From CAJXCL01 sp964394335 (GTDB lineage Bacteria > Nitrospinota > Nitrospinia > CAJXCL01): a DNA stretch of 15,484 nt. Below the pieces are notes generated by a model. It saw only the letters and a list, made by a program, of their open reading frames with translations. It was not told where the DNA came from and did no database searches. The translations under genes were made by a program, and so were the position numbers. The stretch spans positions 1-15,484 of the forward strand of contig CAYMVZ010000057.1 of the NCBI GenBank assembly GCA_964394335.1, in the 5' to 3' direction. Positions 1 through 6,878 of this stretch are shown here, piece after piece (position 1 is the first letter of the stretch; every line of letters starts with the position of its first letter).

Positions 1-663
1 TATGCCATCAATAAACAGATATTGAGCATTCCCATTCCGCACCAAAGCAATGTGATGCCAAATATTATCATCAACGCTGGTTGAGCTTGTTATGCCAAAG
101 ACACTTGTTCCTTTCATGTAAGCAGTAACTTTGCCACTACCTGCCACAGTTATATCAAAATTGTCACTGGTTCTCCACTGTGAAACATGTGTTCCAACAC
201 TATCTACTGGTATTTTCACCCAATAATCAATCGTAAAATCCCCGCTTCCAAAATCCCAATCTGCATGGTCAGGAATACTTAAATAATCATCTGTCCCATC
301 AAAAGAGGCAACATTAACACCATCAGATAAATTAGTATTTGCCGGAGTAGACGTTTGTGTTGCGCCACCTTGAGCAGTTGGAGTATGTGGCGTATCTGAG
401 TCATCTGTAAAAGTACCCCCTGTCCCATCCATATGCAGCATAAGTACTGCGTTGTTATCAATACCCCCTCCTATAGTGCCTCGATAATAGATCTTCCCTT
501 CTCCTGATTCCGTAGGCGGATCGTTACTTAGTTTCTTCAAGGAAAGAGAATCAAAGTAAACATGCGCTGTTCCCTTTCCAGCAGTTTCAGCTCCAAAAAC
601 CAATCCATTAATTACCAGCGAGACTATTAATACTACCGCAAAACTTAAAACAGATTTTTTCAT
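1..663 (-). CDS. Secreted LamG-fold (concanavalin A-like) protein, C-terminus beyond window
   Basis: The reading frame is open from the ATG at 663 down to base 1, giving 221 residues with no stop, so the gene is cut by the window edge. An AGGAG lies about 10 bases before the ATG. Residues 1-24 form a signal peptide: MKKS, then a hydrophobic stretch to about VFGA. Residues 25-115 are low in recognisable motifs and rich in Gly, Thr, Asp and Ser. From about residue 117 the pattern fits a LamG/Laminin_G_3 jelly-roll: SFDGTDDYLSIPDH, then FGSGDFTIDYWVK, then DDNIWHHIALVRNG and YLFIDG. The family is exported and often binds carbohydrate or surface polymers; the ligand here cannot be read. The missing C-terminus could carry an anchor or further repeats. 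Assignment to the LamG fold is firm; function is open. Confidence 0.88.
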   Translation of the reverse strand, partial: MKKSVLSFAVVLIVSLVINGLVFGAETAGKGTAHVYFDSLSLKKLSNDPPTESGEGKIYYRGTIGGGIDNNAVLMLHMDGTGGTFTDDSDTPHTPTAQGGATQTSTPANTNLSDGVNVASFDGTDDYLSIPDHADWDFGSGDFTIDYWVKIPVDSVGTHVSQWRTSDNFDITVAGSGKVTAYMKGTSVFGITSSTSVDDNIWHHIALVRNGNAQYLFIDGI

Positions 664-696
664 TTTCCGGTTCTCCTGTAAATAAGGTTAAAAATT

Positions 697-713
697 AGCC
701 AACAGAGTTGGCT
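697..713 (-). terminator. Terminator-like hairpin in the leader of the LamG gene
   Basis: Read on the minus strand, AGCCAAC-TCT-GTTGGCT forms a perfect seven-pair stem with a three-base loop, followed by AATTTTT. It lies 34 bases upstream of the LamG start codon, between a mini-ORF and the gene. This placement suits an attenuator rather than an end-of-gene terminator. An upstream segment (746-753) can pair with one arm instead, over eight pairs including one G-U. The U run is short, so termination strength is uncertain. Confidence 0.45.
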
Positions 714-758
714 TGAAAATAATTTTGGTACAAGTCTCTGCCTTTAACCAACTGAGGT

Positions 759-790
759 TTATGTCCATTTCATTTTTATTCACCCCCTTT
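759..790 (-). promoter_or_regulatory. Leader mini-ORF (MKWT) with strong Shine-Dalgarno
   Basis: On the minus strand AAAGGGGGTGA (790-780) is followed, after a normal spacer, by ATG AAA TGG ACA TAA (773-759). This is a four-codon peptide M-K-W-T with a ribosome binding site stronger than that of the LamG gene itself. It lies before the hairpin at 697-713, so it could be a translated leader coupling ribosome position to attenuation. It may equally be a chance ATG behind a purine-rich tract. Confidence 0.35.
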
Positions 791-1178
791 CCGGTAAATT
801 GAGCGTGCTGACTATAACACAAAGATATTAGAAAATGACTGGACTATATTGCTGTTTTTTGGAATTTTTTAACCGCAGAGCGCGCAGAGATCGCTGAGAG
901 AAAATTTGATGCTTCGGCAGGCTCATCCACCTTATTTATAAAGTTGACCATCAATGTTCCTCTTCCTCAAGAGAGCTGAACCTTAACTCATACATTTTTT
1001 TCTTTTTAACAAAACAAAGTACAATAAATCTTAAGAAAACCATTTCCCCTCTGTTTCAGTTATTGCCATAAAATCTAAAATTTCAGCTAAAATTCTCTTT
1101 GACTTCGGTAATTGAAGCGGTTAGCATTAGCTCACAAATCGGGTCTAAATTTACGTATAGGAATTTCCTTTTTTTATT
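791..1178. other. Gene-free gap containing a short repeat
   Basis: No convincing gene is seen on either strand. The stretch holds the 9-base repeat at 874-900, followed by a GCTTCGGCAGGCTCA-like string that resembles common intergenic repeat debris. One minus-strand frame in this stretch begins MVFLRFIVLCFVKK and is about 30 codons long, but its AGAGGGG lies only two bases from the ATG and it resembles nothing I know. The rest is AT-rich. Confidence 0.5.
874..900 (+). repeat. Three-unit 9-base repeat (CGCAGAGNN)
   Basis: The stretch reads CGCAGAGCG, CGCAGAGAT, CGCTGAGAG: three 9-base units in tandem, 27 bases in all. The same arrangement occurs at 11422-11448 on the plus strand and at 8969-8995 on the minus strand, always between genes. 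Confidence 0.75.
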
Positions 1179-1285
1179 GACAGGATGAACAGGATAGACT
1201 GGATTTATTTTGGAGTACAATGACAAAGCTGAGCTTAGCTCTGCCATGTCATTGCTTTTATCGTATTGATCCTGTTAATCTTGTC
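1179..1285. repeat. 107-base nested inverted-repeat element
   Basis: The outer arms GACAGGATGAACAGGAT (1179-1195) and ATCCTGTTAATCTTGTC (1269-1285) are inverted repeats matching at 15 of 17 positions. Inside them CAATGACA (1218-1225) and TGTCATTG (1247-1254) form a perfect second inverted pair, and GAGCT-T-AGCTC (1231-1241) a third at the centre. The inner hairpin spans 37 bases with few mismatches. There is no coding capacity, so it looks like a REP or MITE-like dispersed element. It ends 15 bases before the prepilin start codon. Confidence 0.7.
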
Positions 1286-1300
1286 TAATTGAGCCGGCCA

Positions 1301-1915
1301 ATGGATCAATTAAAGGCTAAAGAAGGGTTTACATTAATAGAGGCCATCGTTTCCCTGGCTATTTTAGGCATAAGTATTGTTACAATCTTACAGCTATTTT
1401 CAGGGGGATTTCGCTCAATAAAAGTTTCAGATGATTACCTGAGGGCAGCAATACTTGCTCAAAATAAAATGAATGAGCTTAAATCTAAATCCAGCATTTT
1501 TATTAATCAAGAAGGTGTGTTCGAGCACGACGACCGCTACCACTGGTCACTTTCAGTGGAAGATTATGATCTTTCAGGGTTACATCCCCAGTTTAAAAAC
1601 CTACAAGACGAGAATAAAGGAAATTCTGTGTTTGTTGACAAAGTAAGGTTAAAAGTATTTTGGAACACAGAGAATGGACAACGTGAGATGGAACTTTTTA
1701 CATTAAAAGCTTCGACCACAGAAAGCCCTTCCTCAAAAGACATTTTGCTGGGAAAATACCCATCATCACTTACTACTTCAAGGGCTGTACAATTTGCTGA
1801 GCAGGAACTTGTGAGCGGTCAGTCCAAGAAAGGATATGCGAGAGTAAGGGTTAGAGGCAGGAAAATGCTATTAGAAAAACCTCAAAATTCCAACGCTAAA
1901 ACATCAGCAAAATAA
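1301..1915 (+). CDS. GspI-like type II secretion/type IV pilin-like prepilin
   Basis: From the ATG at 1301 the protein has 204 residues and begins MDQLKAKEGFTLIEAIVSLA. This is a class III prepilin leader: cleavage is expected after Gly9, with Phe at +1 and Glu at +5, followed by about 20 hydrophobic residues that anchor the helix and pack the pseudopilus. After the helix, residues 47-57 read LAQNKMNELKS, typical of GspI minor pseudopilins. The later pattern of YHWSLSVEDYD and VRLKVFWNTENGQREMELFTL also fits GspI. An in-frame TTG at 1289 would add four residues. Neither start has a clear ribosome binding site, and the upstream DNA is a repeat element. No other secretion or pilus gene is nearby. 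A minor pilin of a type IV pilus is the main alternative. Confidence 0.8.
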   Translation: MDQLKAKEGFTLIEAIVSLAILGISIVTILQLFSGGFRSIKVSDDYLRAAILAQNKMNELKSKSSIFINQEGVFEHDDRYHWSLSVEDYDLSGLHPQFKNLQDENKGNSVFVDKVRLKVFWNTENGQREMELFTLKASTTESPSSKDILLGKYPSSLTTSRAVQFAEQELVSGQSKKGYARVRVRGRKMLLEKPQNSNAKTSAK

Positions 1916-2035
1916 GAAAAAAGAATTTGAACTTTATCCTCTCTTAATCCATTCCATCTGATTATTTTGCTTTAACCATTGCGCTCCATCATCTTTACGA
2001 TGTCCGGCATATTAGCCATAGTCTTAATTTTTAAA

Positions 2036-2053
2036 AAGTTATTCAAATAACTT
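2036..2053. promoter_or_regulatory. Palindrome overlapping the copA -35 box
   Basis: AAGTTATT-CA-AATAACTT is a perfect 8-base inverted repeat with a two-base centre. Its last two bases are the first two of the copA TTGACA box. It could be a site for a second regulator or an A/T-rich UP element. It is distinct from the G/C-rich operator downstream. Confidence 0.4.
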
Positions 2054-2081
2054 GACATACCCTGGGGGGGTATATTATATT
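2052..2081 (+). promoter_or_regulatory. copA promoter with CsoR-type copper operator
   Basis: TTGACA (2052-2057) is a consensus -35. TATATT (2076-2081, 18-base spacer), or TTATAT one base earlier with a 17-base spacer, serves as -10. Most of the spacer is ATACCCTGGGGGGGTAT (2057-2073), a G/C-tract pseudopalindrome flanked by ATA and TAT. This closely resembles operators of the CsoR (DUF156) Cu(I)-responsive repressors. A repressor bound here would block RNA polymerase and be released by Cu(I). No csoR gene lies in the window. Confidence 0.78.
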
Positions 2082-2127
2082 TATACAAGATCTTTTTTTT
2101 CGACACGATGCCAAAGGTTCGCCAAAT

Positions 2128-4587
2128 ATGGATCATAAACAAGAAACATTAGAAATTACCGGGATGACCTGTGCGGCCTGTGCCTCAGCTATTGAGCGGA
2201 GCGTGGCAAAAGTCCCGGGAGTTGCGTCACCATCTGTAAATTTTGCAACCGAAAAATTAACTGTCTCCTATTCAAATGATCTTGGCATACAGCAAATTAT
2301 CCAGGCAGTGGAAGACGCAGGATATGGCGTTAAAGAAAAAATTTCCTCTCAAAAGGTCATCATCCCCATCAGAGGAATAACCTGCGCGGCCTGCGTATCA
2401 GCCATTGAAAAAACTGTCGGAACTTTAAATGGGGTGTTAGAGACATCTGTAAACTTTGCCACGGAAAAGGCAACCGTGGAGTACAACCCGTCAGTTACCC
2501 GTCTTTCAGAAATAAAAAAAGCTATCATAGACGCTGGATATGAACCCCTAAATATCGAGCAATATGAATCCGAAGACGCTGATAAAGAATACCATGAAAG
2601 AGAAACCAGGTTCTTTAAATTTAGATTGGTGTTATCCATTGCTCTTTCCATTCCCCTCCTTTATATCGCTATGGGGCATATGATTGGATTGCCCATCCCG
2701 AAGATTATTTCCCCTGAATATAATCCTTTTAACTTTGCCTTAATACAACTTCTGTTAACCATGCCAATCGCTGCTGCCGGTTACAGATTTTATCTGATTG
2801 GTTTTCCAAGCCTTATCAAAGGTCATCCAAACATGGATTCCCTTATAGCCATTGGAACAGGAGCAGCGATTATTTATGGAATTTTTGCGACATTACAAAT
2901 TTTCCTGGGAAAGGTTCAATATACGCAAAGCCTATACTTTGAAACAGCGGGAGTTATTATTGCCCTTATCCTTTTAGGGAAATATCTGGAATCTATTAGC
3001 AAAGGGAAAACATCCGAGTCCATAAAAAAACTGATGGGACTACAACCAAAAACAGCACTGGTGATTCAGGGCAGTGAGGAAATGACCATTCCTGTTGAGG
3101 AGGTGGAAGTCAATGATGTTATTATCCTTAAACCGGGTGAAAAGATACCGGTTGATGGTAAAGTTGTTGCCGGCCGGACTTCAGTGGATGAATCCATGTT
3201 AACCGGTGAAAGTATTCCTATAGAAAAGAACCCTGGCGATGAGGTAGTAGGAGGTACAATTAATAAACAGGGGTCGATCCGCTTTGAGGCTACACGGGTG
3301 GGAAAAGATACTGCTTTAGCTCAGATAATCAAACTTGTGCAGGACGCGCAGGGATCAAAAGCGCCTATTTCAAAATTGGCTGATGTTATTGCCGGATATT
3401 TTGTTCCCATTGTCATTCTCATTGCTTTCCTTTCGGGAGCCGCATGGTTTTTGACCGGGCAAACTACATTGTTTGCGCTAACTATTTTTATTTCAGTTTT
3501 AATTATAGCGTGCCCTTGCGCCCTGGGTCTTGCCACCCCTACAGCCATTATGGTGGGAACCGGAAAAGGGGCTGAATTAGGCGTTTTGATCAAGGCTGGA
3601 GAAGCCCTGGAAACAGCTCACAAATTAAACACGATTATATTCGACAAAACCGGAACGATTACAGAGGGCAAACCGCAAGTAACAGATATTGTAACAGCAG
3701 GGAAATATAATAAAGAGCAAATTTTACGGTGGATAGCAGCAGCAGAAAAACCATCAGAACATCCATTAGGGGAGGCAATTCTTCAAAGCGCTGAAAAACA
3801 AAATCTTTCTCTTCCGGAAATTTCTGATTTTCAGGCTCTGCCGGGAAAAGGAATTGAGGGAGAAATAGACGGACACAAAATACTGATAGGGAATCTAAAA
3901 TTAATGAATGAAAAAAAAATAGAGGTCGTCCTCAGAGAAGAAGCGGAACGCCTTGCTTCTCAGGGGAAAACTACCATGTATTTAACAGTAGACGGGAAAT
4001 TGGAAGGGTTGGTGGCTGTAGCGGATGTGATTAAAAAAAGTAGCGTAAATGCCATTCACCGGCTCCAAAATATGGGAATAGAGGTAGCCATGATTACCGG
4101 TGATAACAGCGTTACGGCAGAAGCCATAGCAAAAAAAGTAGATATAGACGTTGTGCTTGCTGAAGTTTTACCGGGGGATAAAGCAAATAAAGTAAAAGAA
4201 TTGCAGAAGGAGAATAAAAAAGTAGGAATGGTTGGGGACGGTGTCAATGACGCCCCTGCGTTGATGCAGGCAGATGTAGGAATCGCAATAGGTTCCGGTA
4301 CGGATGTTGCTATGGAATCGGCAGATATAGTTTTGATGAAAAGCGATTTGATGGACGTTGTAACGGCTTTACAGCTTAGTCATAATACCATCCGTATTAT
4401 TAAACAAAACCTTTTCTGGGCTTTCGGCTATAATACAGCAGGCATTCCGATAGCGGCAGGTCTGCTTTACATTTTCGGCGGCCCATTGATCAATCCCATA
4501 TTTGCGGCAGCAGCCATGGCATTCAGTTCAATATCAGTTGTTACTAATGCTTTGCGACTGAAAAAGTTCAGGCCTAATAAATACTGA
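2128..4587 (+). CDS. copA: Cu(I)-exporting P1B-type ATPase CopA
   Basis: This inner-membrane pump couples ATP hydrolysis to export of Cu(I) from the cytoplasm. The protein has 819 residues. Two N-terminal heavy-metal-associated domains carry CxxC motifs at 15-18 (GMTCAAC) and 86-89 (GITCAAC). Membrane helices start near 168. The actuator motif TGES is at 359-362, and the ion-path CPC at 462-464 lies in helix 6. The phosphorylation site DKTGT is at 506-510, followed by SEHPLGEA with the P1B His-Pro at 545-546, TGDN at 657-660 and GDGVNDAP at 703-710. In the last helices, Tyr768-Asn769 and Met797 with Ser800-Ser801 match the Cu(I) subgroup, which argues against Cd/Zn specificity. The ATG at 2128 has only a weak AAAGG upstream. 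The CsoR-type promoter and following copZ support a copper-efflux role. All catalytic motifs are intact. Confidence 0.96.
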   Translation: MDHKQETLEITGMTCAACASAIERSVAKVPGVASPSVNFATEKLTVSYSNDLGIQQIIQAVEDAGYGVKEKISSQKVIIPIRGITCAACVSAIEKTVGTLNGVLETSVNFATEKATVEYNPSVTRLSEIKKAIIDAGYEPLNIEQYESEDADKEYHERETRFFKFRLVLSIALSIPLLYIAMGHMIGLPIPKIISPEYNPFNFALIQLLLTMPIAAAGYRFYLIGFPSLIKGHPNMDSLIAIGTGAAIIYGIFATLQIFLGKVQYTQSLYFETAGVIIALILLGKYLESISKGKTSESIKKLMGLQPKTALVIQGSEEMTIPVEEVEVNDVIILKPGEKIPVDGKVVAGRTSVDESMLTGESIPIEKNPGDEVVGGTINKQGSIRFEATRVGKDTALAQIIKLVQDAQGSKAPISKLADVIAGYFVPIVILIAFLSGAAWFLTGQTTLFALTIFISVLIIACPCALGLATPTAIMVGTGKGAELGVLIKAGEALETAHKLNTIIFDKTGTITEGKPQVTDIVTAGKYNKEQILRWIAAAEKPSEHPLGEAILQSAEKQNLSLPEISDFQALPGKGIEGEIDGHKILIGNLKLMNEKKIEVVLREEAERLASQGKTTMYLTVDGKLEGLVAVADVIKKSSVNAIHRLQNMGIEVAMITGDNSVTAEAIAKKVDIDVVLAEVLPGDKANKVKELQKENKKVGMVGDGVNDAPALMQADVGIAIGSGTDVAMESADIVLMKSDLMDVVTALQLSHNTIRIIKQNLFWAFGYNTAGIPIAAGLLYIFGGPLINPIFAAAAMAFSSISVVTNALRLKKFRPNKY

Positions 4588-4634
4588 AAACCAATAACTA
4601 AAGAGTATACTTTAATAGAAAGAGAGGATTGGCT

Positions 4635-4850
4635 ATGAAAAAGAAAATTAATATTGAAGGGATGACATGCGGTCATTGCGTTGGGAGGGTTAATAAAGCA
4701 TTATCATCTATAGAGGGAGTCATAGAAGTGGATGTAAACCTTGATGAAAAAAAGGCGACCGTATCCATGGAAAGAGAAGTTTCTGATGAACAATTTAAAG
4801 CAGAAATAGAAAGCAGCGGATACAAAGTTGTAGAAATTGAATCGGCATGA
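4635..4850 (+). CDS. copZ: Copper chaperone CopZ (heavy-metal-associated domain protein)
   Basis: This is a 71-residue single HMA-domain protein. The Cu(I)-binding loop is GMTCGHC with Cys12 and Cys15, followed by the family's beta-alpha-beta-beta-alpha-beta pattern and the closing ESSGYKVVEIE. Such proteins bind Cu(I) in the cytoplasm and hand it to CopA. I chose the ATG at 4635 because GAGAGGA (4622-4628) sits six bases before it; an in-frame TTG at 4629 would touch the ribosome binding site. It begins 47 bases after the copA stop, so co-transcription is likely. The His between the cysteines is less usual than the MTCxxC of CopA-type domains, so binding of another soft metal is possible but less likely given the context. 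Confidence 0.9.
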   Translation: MKKKINIEGMTCGHCVGRVNKALSSIEGVIEVDVNLDEKKATVSMEREVSDEQFKAEIESSGYKVVEIESA

Positions 4851-4878
4851 TAATAAATTATAGTTTAAATAATTACTA

Positions 4879-5487
4879 ATGGTAATCTTTGAACATCCTG
4901 TTTTTGATGGAACCAATGGGAAGATCGATGTAAGGTCATTATTTCCCGATTCAAAAAGACCTCTGAAGGTTGAAATTGGTTTTGGGAACGGGACTTTTAT
5001 ATTTGATAAAGCACAGGCGGAACCTGAAGCTGATTATATCGGTATTGAGCTATATCACAAAGGAATACGGTCTTTAGCAAATAGAATAAAAAAATCCCAC
5101 ATAAAAAATATCATTATTATCTACGCGAATGTAAAAAAAGTTCTTGTTGATTCTATCCGGGATAACGAGTTGGTCGAAGTATTTATCAACTTTCCTGATC
5201 CATGGCCTAAAAAAAGACATAAAAAAAGACGACTGGTTAACGTTGATTTTGCTCAATTAATCTATTCAAAACTGATAAATAAAGGTAAAGTTTATTTAGC
5301 CACAGATTCGAAAGACTATCTTATGGAGATGCTTATCTCCTTTGGAAGTAAACCGGGGTTTAAAAATCTGGCGGGCCGATTAAAATACTTGGAAAAAGCG
5401 CCTTATCCATACAGCACGAAATACGAGGAAAAGTCTTTAGCTTATGGGGAAAAAAATTATTACCTCCAATACGAAATCCAAAAGTAA
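4879..5487 (+). CDS. trmB: tRNA (guanine-N7-)-methyltransferase TrmB
   Basis: This 202-residue enzyme transfers a methyl group from S-adenosylmethionine to N7 of G46 in the tRNA variable loop. The SAM-binding motif VEIGFGNGTF is at 31-40 and the acidic IGIELYHKGI at 54-63. The family signature FPDPWPKKRHKKRRL is at 105-119, ATDSKDY at 141-147 and TKYEEK, the substrate-proximal C-terminal motif, at 180-185. Length is normal. One oddity: where relatives usually have an Asp-Ala pair after motif II (as in E. coli HDAVEVL), this protein reads YANVKKVL at 82-89, with Asn in place of Asp. The start follows copZ by 28 bases and has no strong ribosome binding site. The 3' end overlaps yraN by 44 bases. 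Confidence 0.94.
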   Translation: MVIFEHPVFDGTNGKIDVRSLFPDSKRPLKVEIGFGNGTFIFDKAQAEPEADYIGIELYHKGIRSLANRIKKSHIKNIIIIYANVKKVLVDSIRDNELVEVFINFPDPWPKKRHKKRRLVNVDFAQLIYSKLINKGKVYLATDSKDYLMEMLISFGSKPGFKNLAGRLKYLEKAPYPYSTKYEEKSLAYGEKNYYLQYEIQK

Positions 5488-5902
5488 ACCCTTGTTAAAA
5501 GCTGTTAGTGATTTTATCTTAAAAAAGAGAAGCAGCGACCGCCACCAAAGCGCACATTTGATGACAGGAAAACAGGGTGAGAAGGTTGCGGCTAACTATC
5601 TGAAAAAAAATGGATATAAAATAGTAGATAGAAATTACCATTGCAAATTTGGAGAAATAGATGTTATTGCTCTGGATGGAGACATTCTGACGTTTATTGA
5701 AATTAAAACCCGGAGCTCAAGGGAACACATTCCTCCCGAGTTTGCTGTGACAAAACATAAGCAGAGCAAAATAAAGAGAAGCGCTCTCCACTACCTTGGA
5801 AAGCACGGCATTGAAAACCGCGACTGCCGTTTTGATATAGTAGCCATTACAATGGAAAAAGGGAAAAAAGATATTGTTCTTTATAAAGACGCTTTTTCGT
5901 AA
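5444..5902 (+). CDS. yraN: YraN/UPF0102 family endonuclease-fold protein
   Basis: The core of the family begins near residue 42: GKQGEKVAANYLKKNGYKIVD, with Glu46. It continues with KFGEIDVIALDG (Glu71, Asp73) and FIEIKTR (Glu86, Lys88), a restriction-endonuclease-like active-site arrangement, and CRFDIVAI at 128-135. The cellular role of YraN is not settled; a nuclease or DNA-processing function is presumed from the fold. From the ATG at 5444 the protein has 152 residues, with a basic 39-residue N-terminal extension encoded inside the end of trmB. An alternative ATG at 5561 gives a 113-residue protein of more usual length. Neither start has a well-spaced ribosome binding site, though GAGG lies 15 bases before 5444. 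Translational coupling to trmB is plausible. Confidence 0.88.
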   Translation: MGKKIITSNTKSKSKPLLKAVSDFILKKRSSDRHQSAHLMTGKQGEKVAANYLKKNGYKIVDRNYHCKFGEIDVIALDGDILTFIEIKTRSSREHIPPEFAVTKHKQSKIKRSALHYLGKHGIENRDCRFDIVAITMEKGKKDIVLYKDAFS

Positions 5903-5960
5903 TGGTAATTCTATTTCAACGATTCCCAGATAAATTCAAGAATTTCTTTATAAACCGACC

Positions 5961-6809
5961 CTAAGATTTAGGATCCACCTTTAGAACTTCTCTTAATGTA
6001 GCCCTGACATCTCCAAAACCGATATAATCTCTCACAATTACGTTTAAAGGCATTAGATTTTTATTACCCCAGATTAGAACTTCTCCTTCTTTTGTTTTAA
6101 AGATTTCTTTTGGAATCTTTACAATTAAAAAATATCCTTCGCTATCCTCAATATTTTCTTCCTTCTTAAATTTCAGTTCCTCTTCCCTCGTCCCAACATG
6201 AATATGGATTATCGATTCGTCCTTTTCCGGGATCACATTAATAAGAAAGTCTTTTCCCTTTTGGATTTCACCATAATAAGAGGTTCTAAAGTTGTAAAGG
6301 GTAGAAAGAATATCGTAATAAACTATTGCTAATGGAATAGGTTCTGACTTTTCTTCAGTGATTTTGCCTTTTTTAGTTGTAGACCATGACCGTATTCTGT
6401 TTTCATAATCAAGGGAAGTAATAGTTTTTTCCTCCCTTTTCTGATAAATTATATTTTTTTCAAACAAGTATGGTCGGAGTCCAAGCTCTTGACCAACCAT
6501 TTTCATATGAGACACGTAGAAATGTTTAATATACCCTGTGATAAATCCAATAAACCCTTTTGTTTCTGCCGTTAATCTCGCAACGCACCCTTCTTTTTCT
6601 TGTTGAAATATTGTGATCCCTTCTGCCGCATTTTTGAACCATAAAAAGCTGATGTCATAAATCAGTTTTTCTCCGTCAAAATCTGTTGTAGTTTTGATAC
6701 TTAGTCTGTCATTTAATTGTAATGAGTTAGGCACATTTATGCCCCCCGTAACTATGGATGCCCATAGCAAAAGACCGCTCAATATTGCTAAAGTAATACT
6801 TTTATGCAT
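5961..6809 (-). CDS. DUF3108 secreted protein
   Basis: The protein has 282 residues from the ATG at 6809. It begins MHKSITLAILSGLLLWASIV, a signal peptide, and then shows the DUF3108 pattern: FDGEKLIYDISFLWFKNAAEG, central beta-rich sequence, and a closing region YIGFGDVRATL. DUF3108 proteins are periplasmic or outer-membrane-facing and of unknown role. An AGGT lies about 10 bases before this ATG. The frame stays open upstream to a GTG at 7001, but those 64 residues match the end of biotin-protein ligase rather than this family. They also precede the signal peptide, so they are not part of this protein. The gene converges with yraN, leaving 58 bases between the stops; a small CCTAA-ATC-TTAGG stem overlaps the stop codon. 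Confidence 0.83.
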   Translation of the reverse strand: MHKSITLAILSGLLLWASIVTGGINVPNSLQLNDRLSIKTTTDFDGEKLIYDISFLWFKNAAEGITIFQQEKEGCVARLTAETKGFIGFITGYIKHFYVSHMKMVGQELGLRPYLFEKNIIYQKREEKTITSLDYENRIRSWSTTKKGKITEEKSEPIPLAIVYYDILSTLYNFRTSYYGEIQKGKDFLINVIPEKDESIIHIHVGTREEELKFKKEENIEDSEGYFLIVKIPKEIFKTKEGEVLIWGNKNLMPLNVIVRDYIGFGDVRATLREVLKVDPKS

Positions 6810-6878
6810 AGCAGGTAACCTATTGATATATTGTAATATAATATCACACCATACAGGACTAATGGTTGCATCAAAGTT

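Noticed and set aside
697..790. c-di-GMP (GEMM) riboswitch in the LamG leader.
   Set aside because: The conserved GEMM elements such as the tetraloop segment and GACGCAAAGCC are absent.
874..900. CRISPR-like array from the short repeats.
   Set aside because: Units are 9 bases with no spacers and only three per copy; no cas gene is present.
2349..2651. Minus-strand frames inside copA (here and at 3321-3593, 4056-4247).
   Set aside because: They are fully antisense to a gene with all motifs intact and have no family-like features.
5902..5975. Bidirectional terminator between yraN and the DUF3108 gene (CCTAA-ATC-TTAGG).
   Set aside because: The stem is only five pairs, A/T-rich and without a U run.
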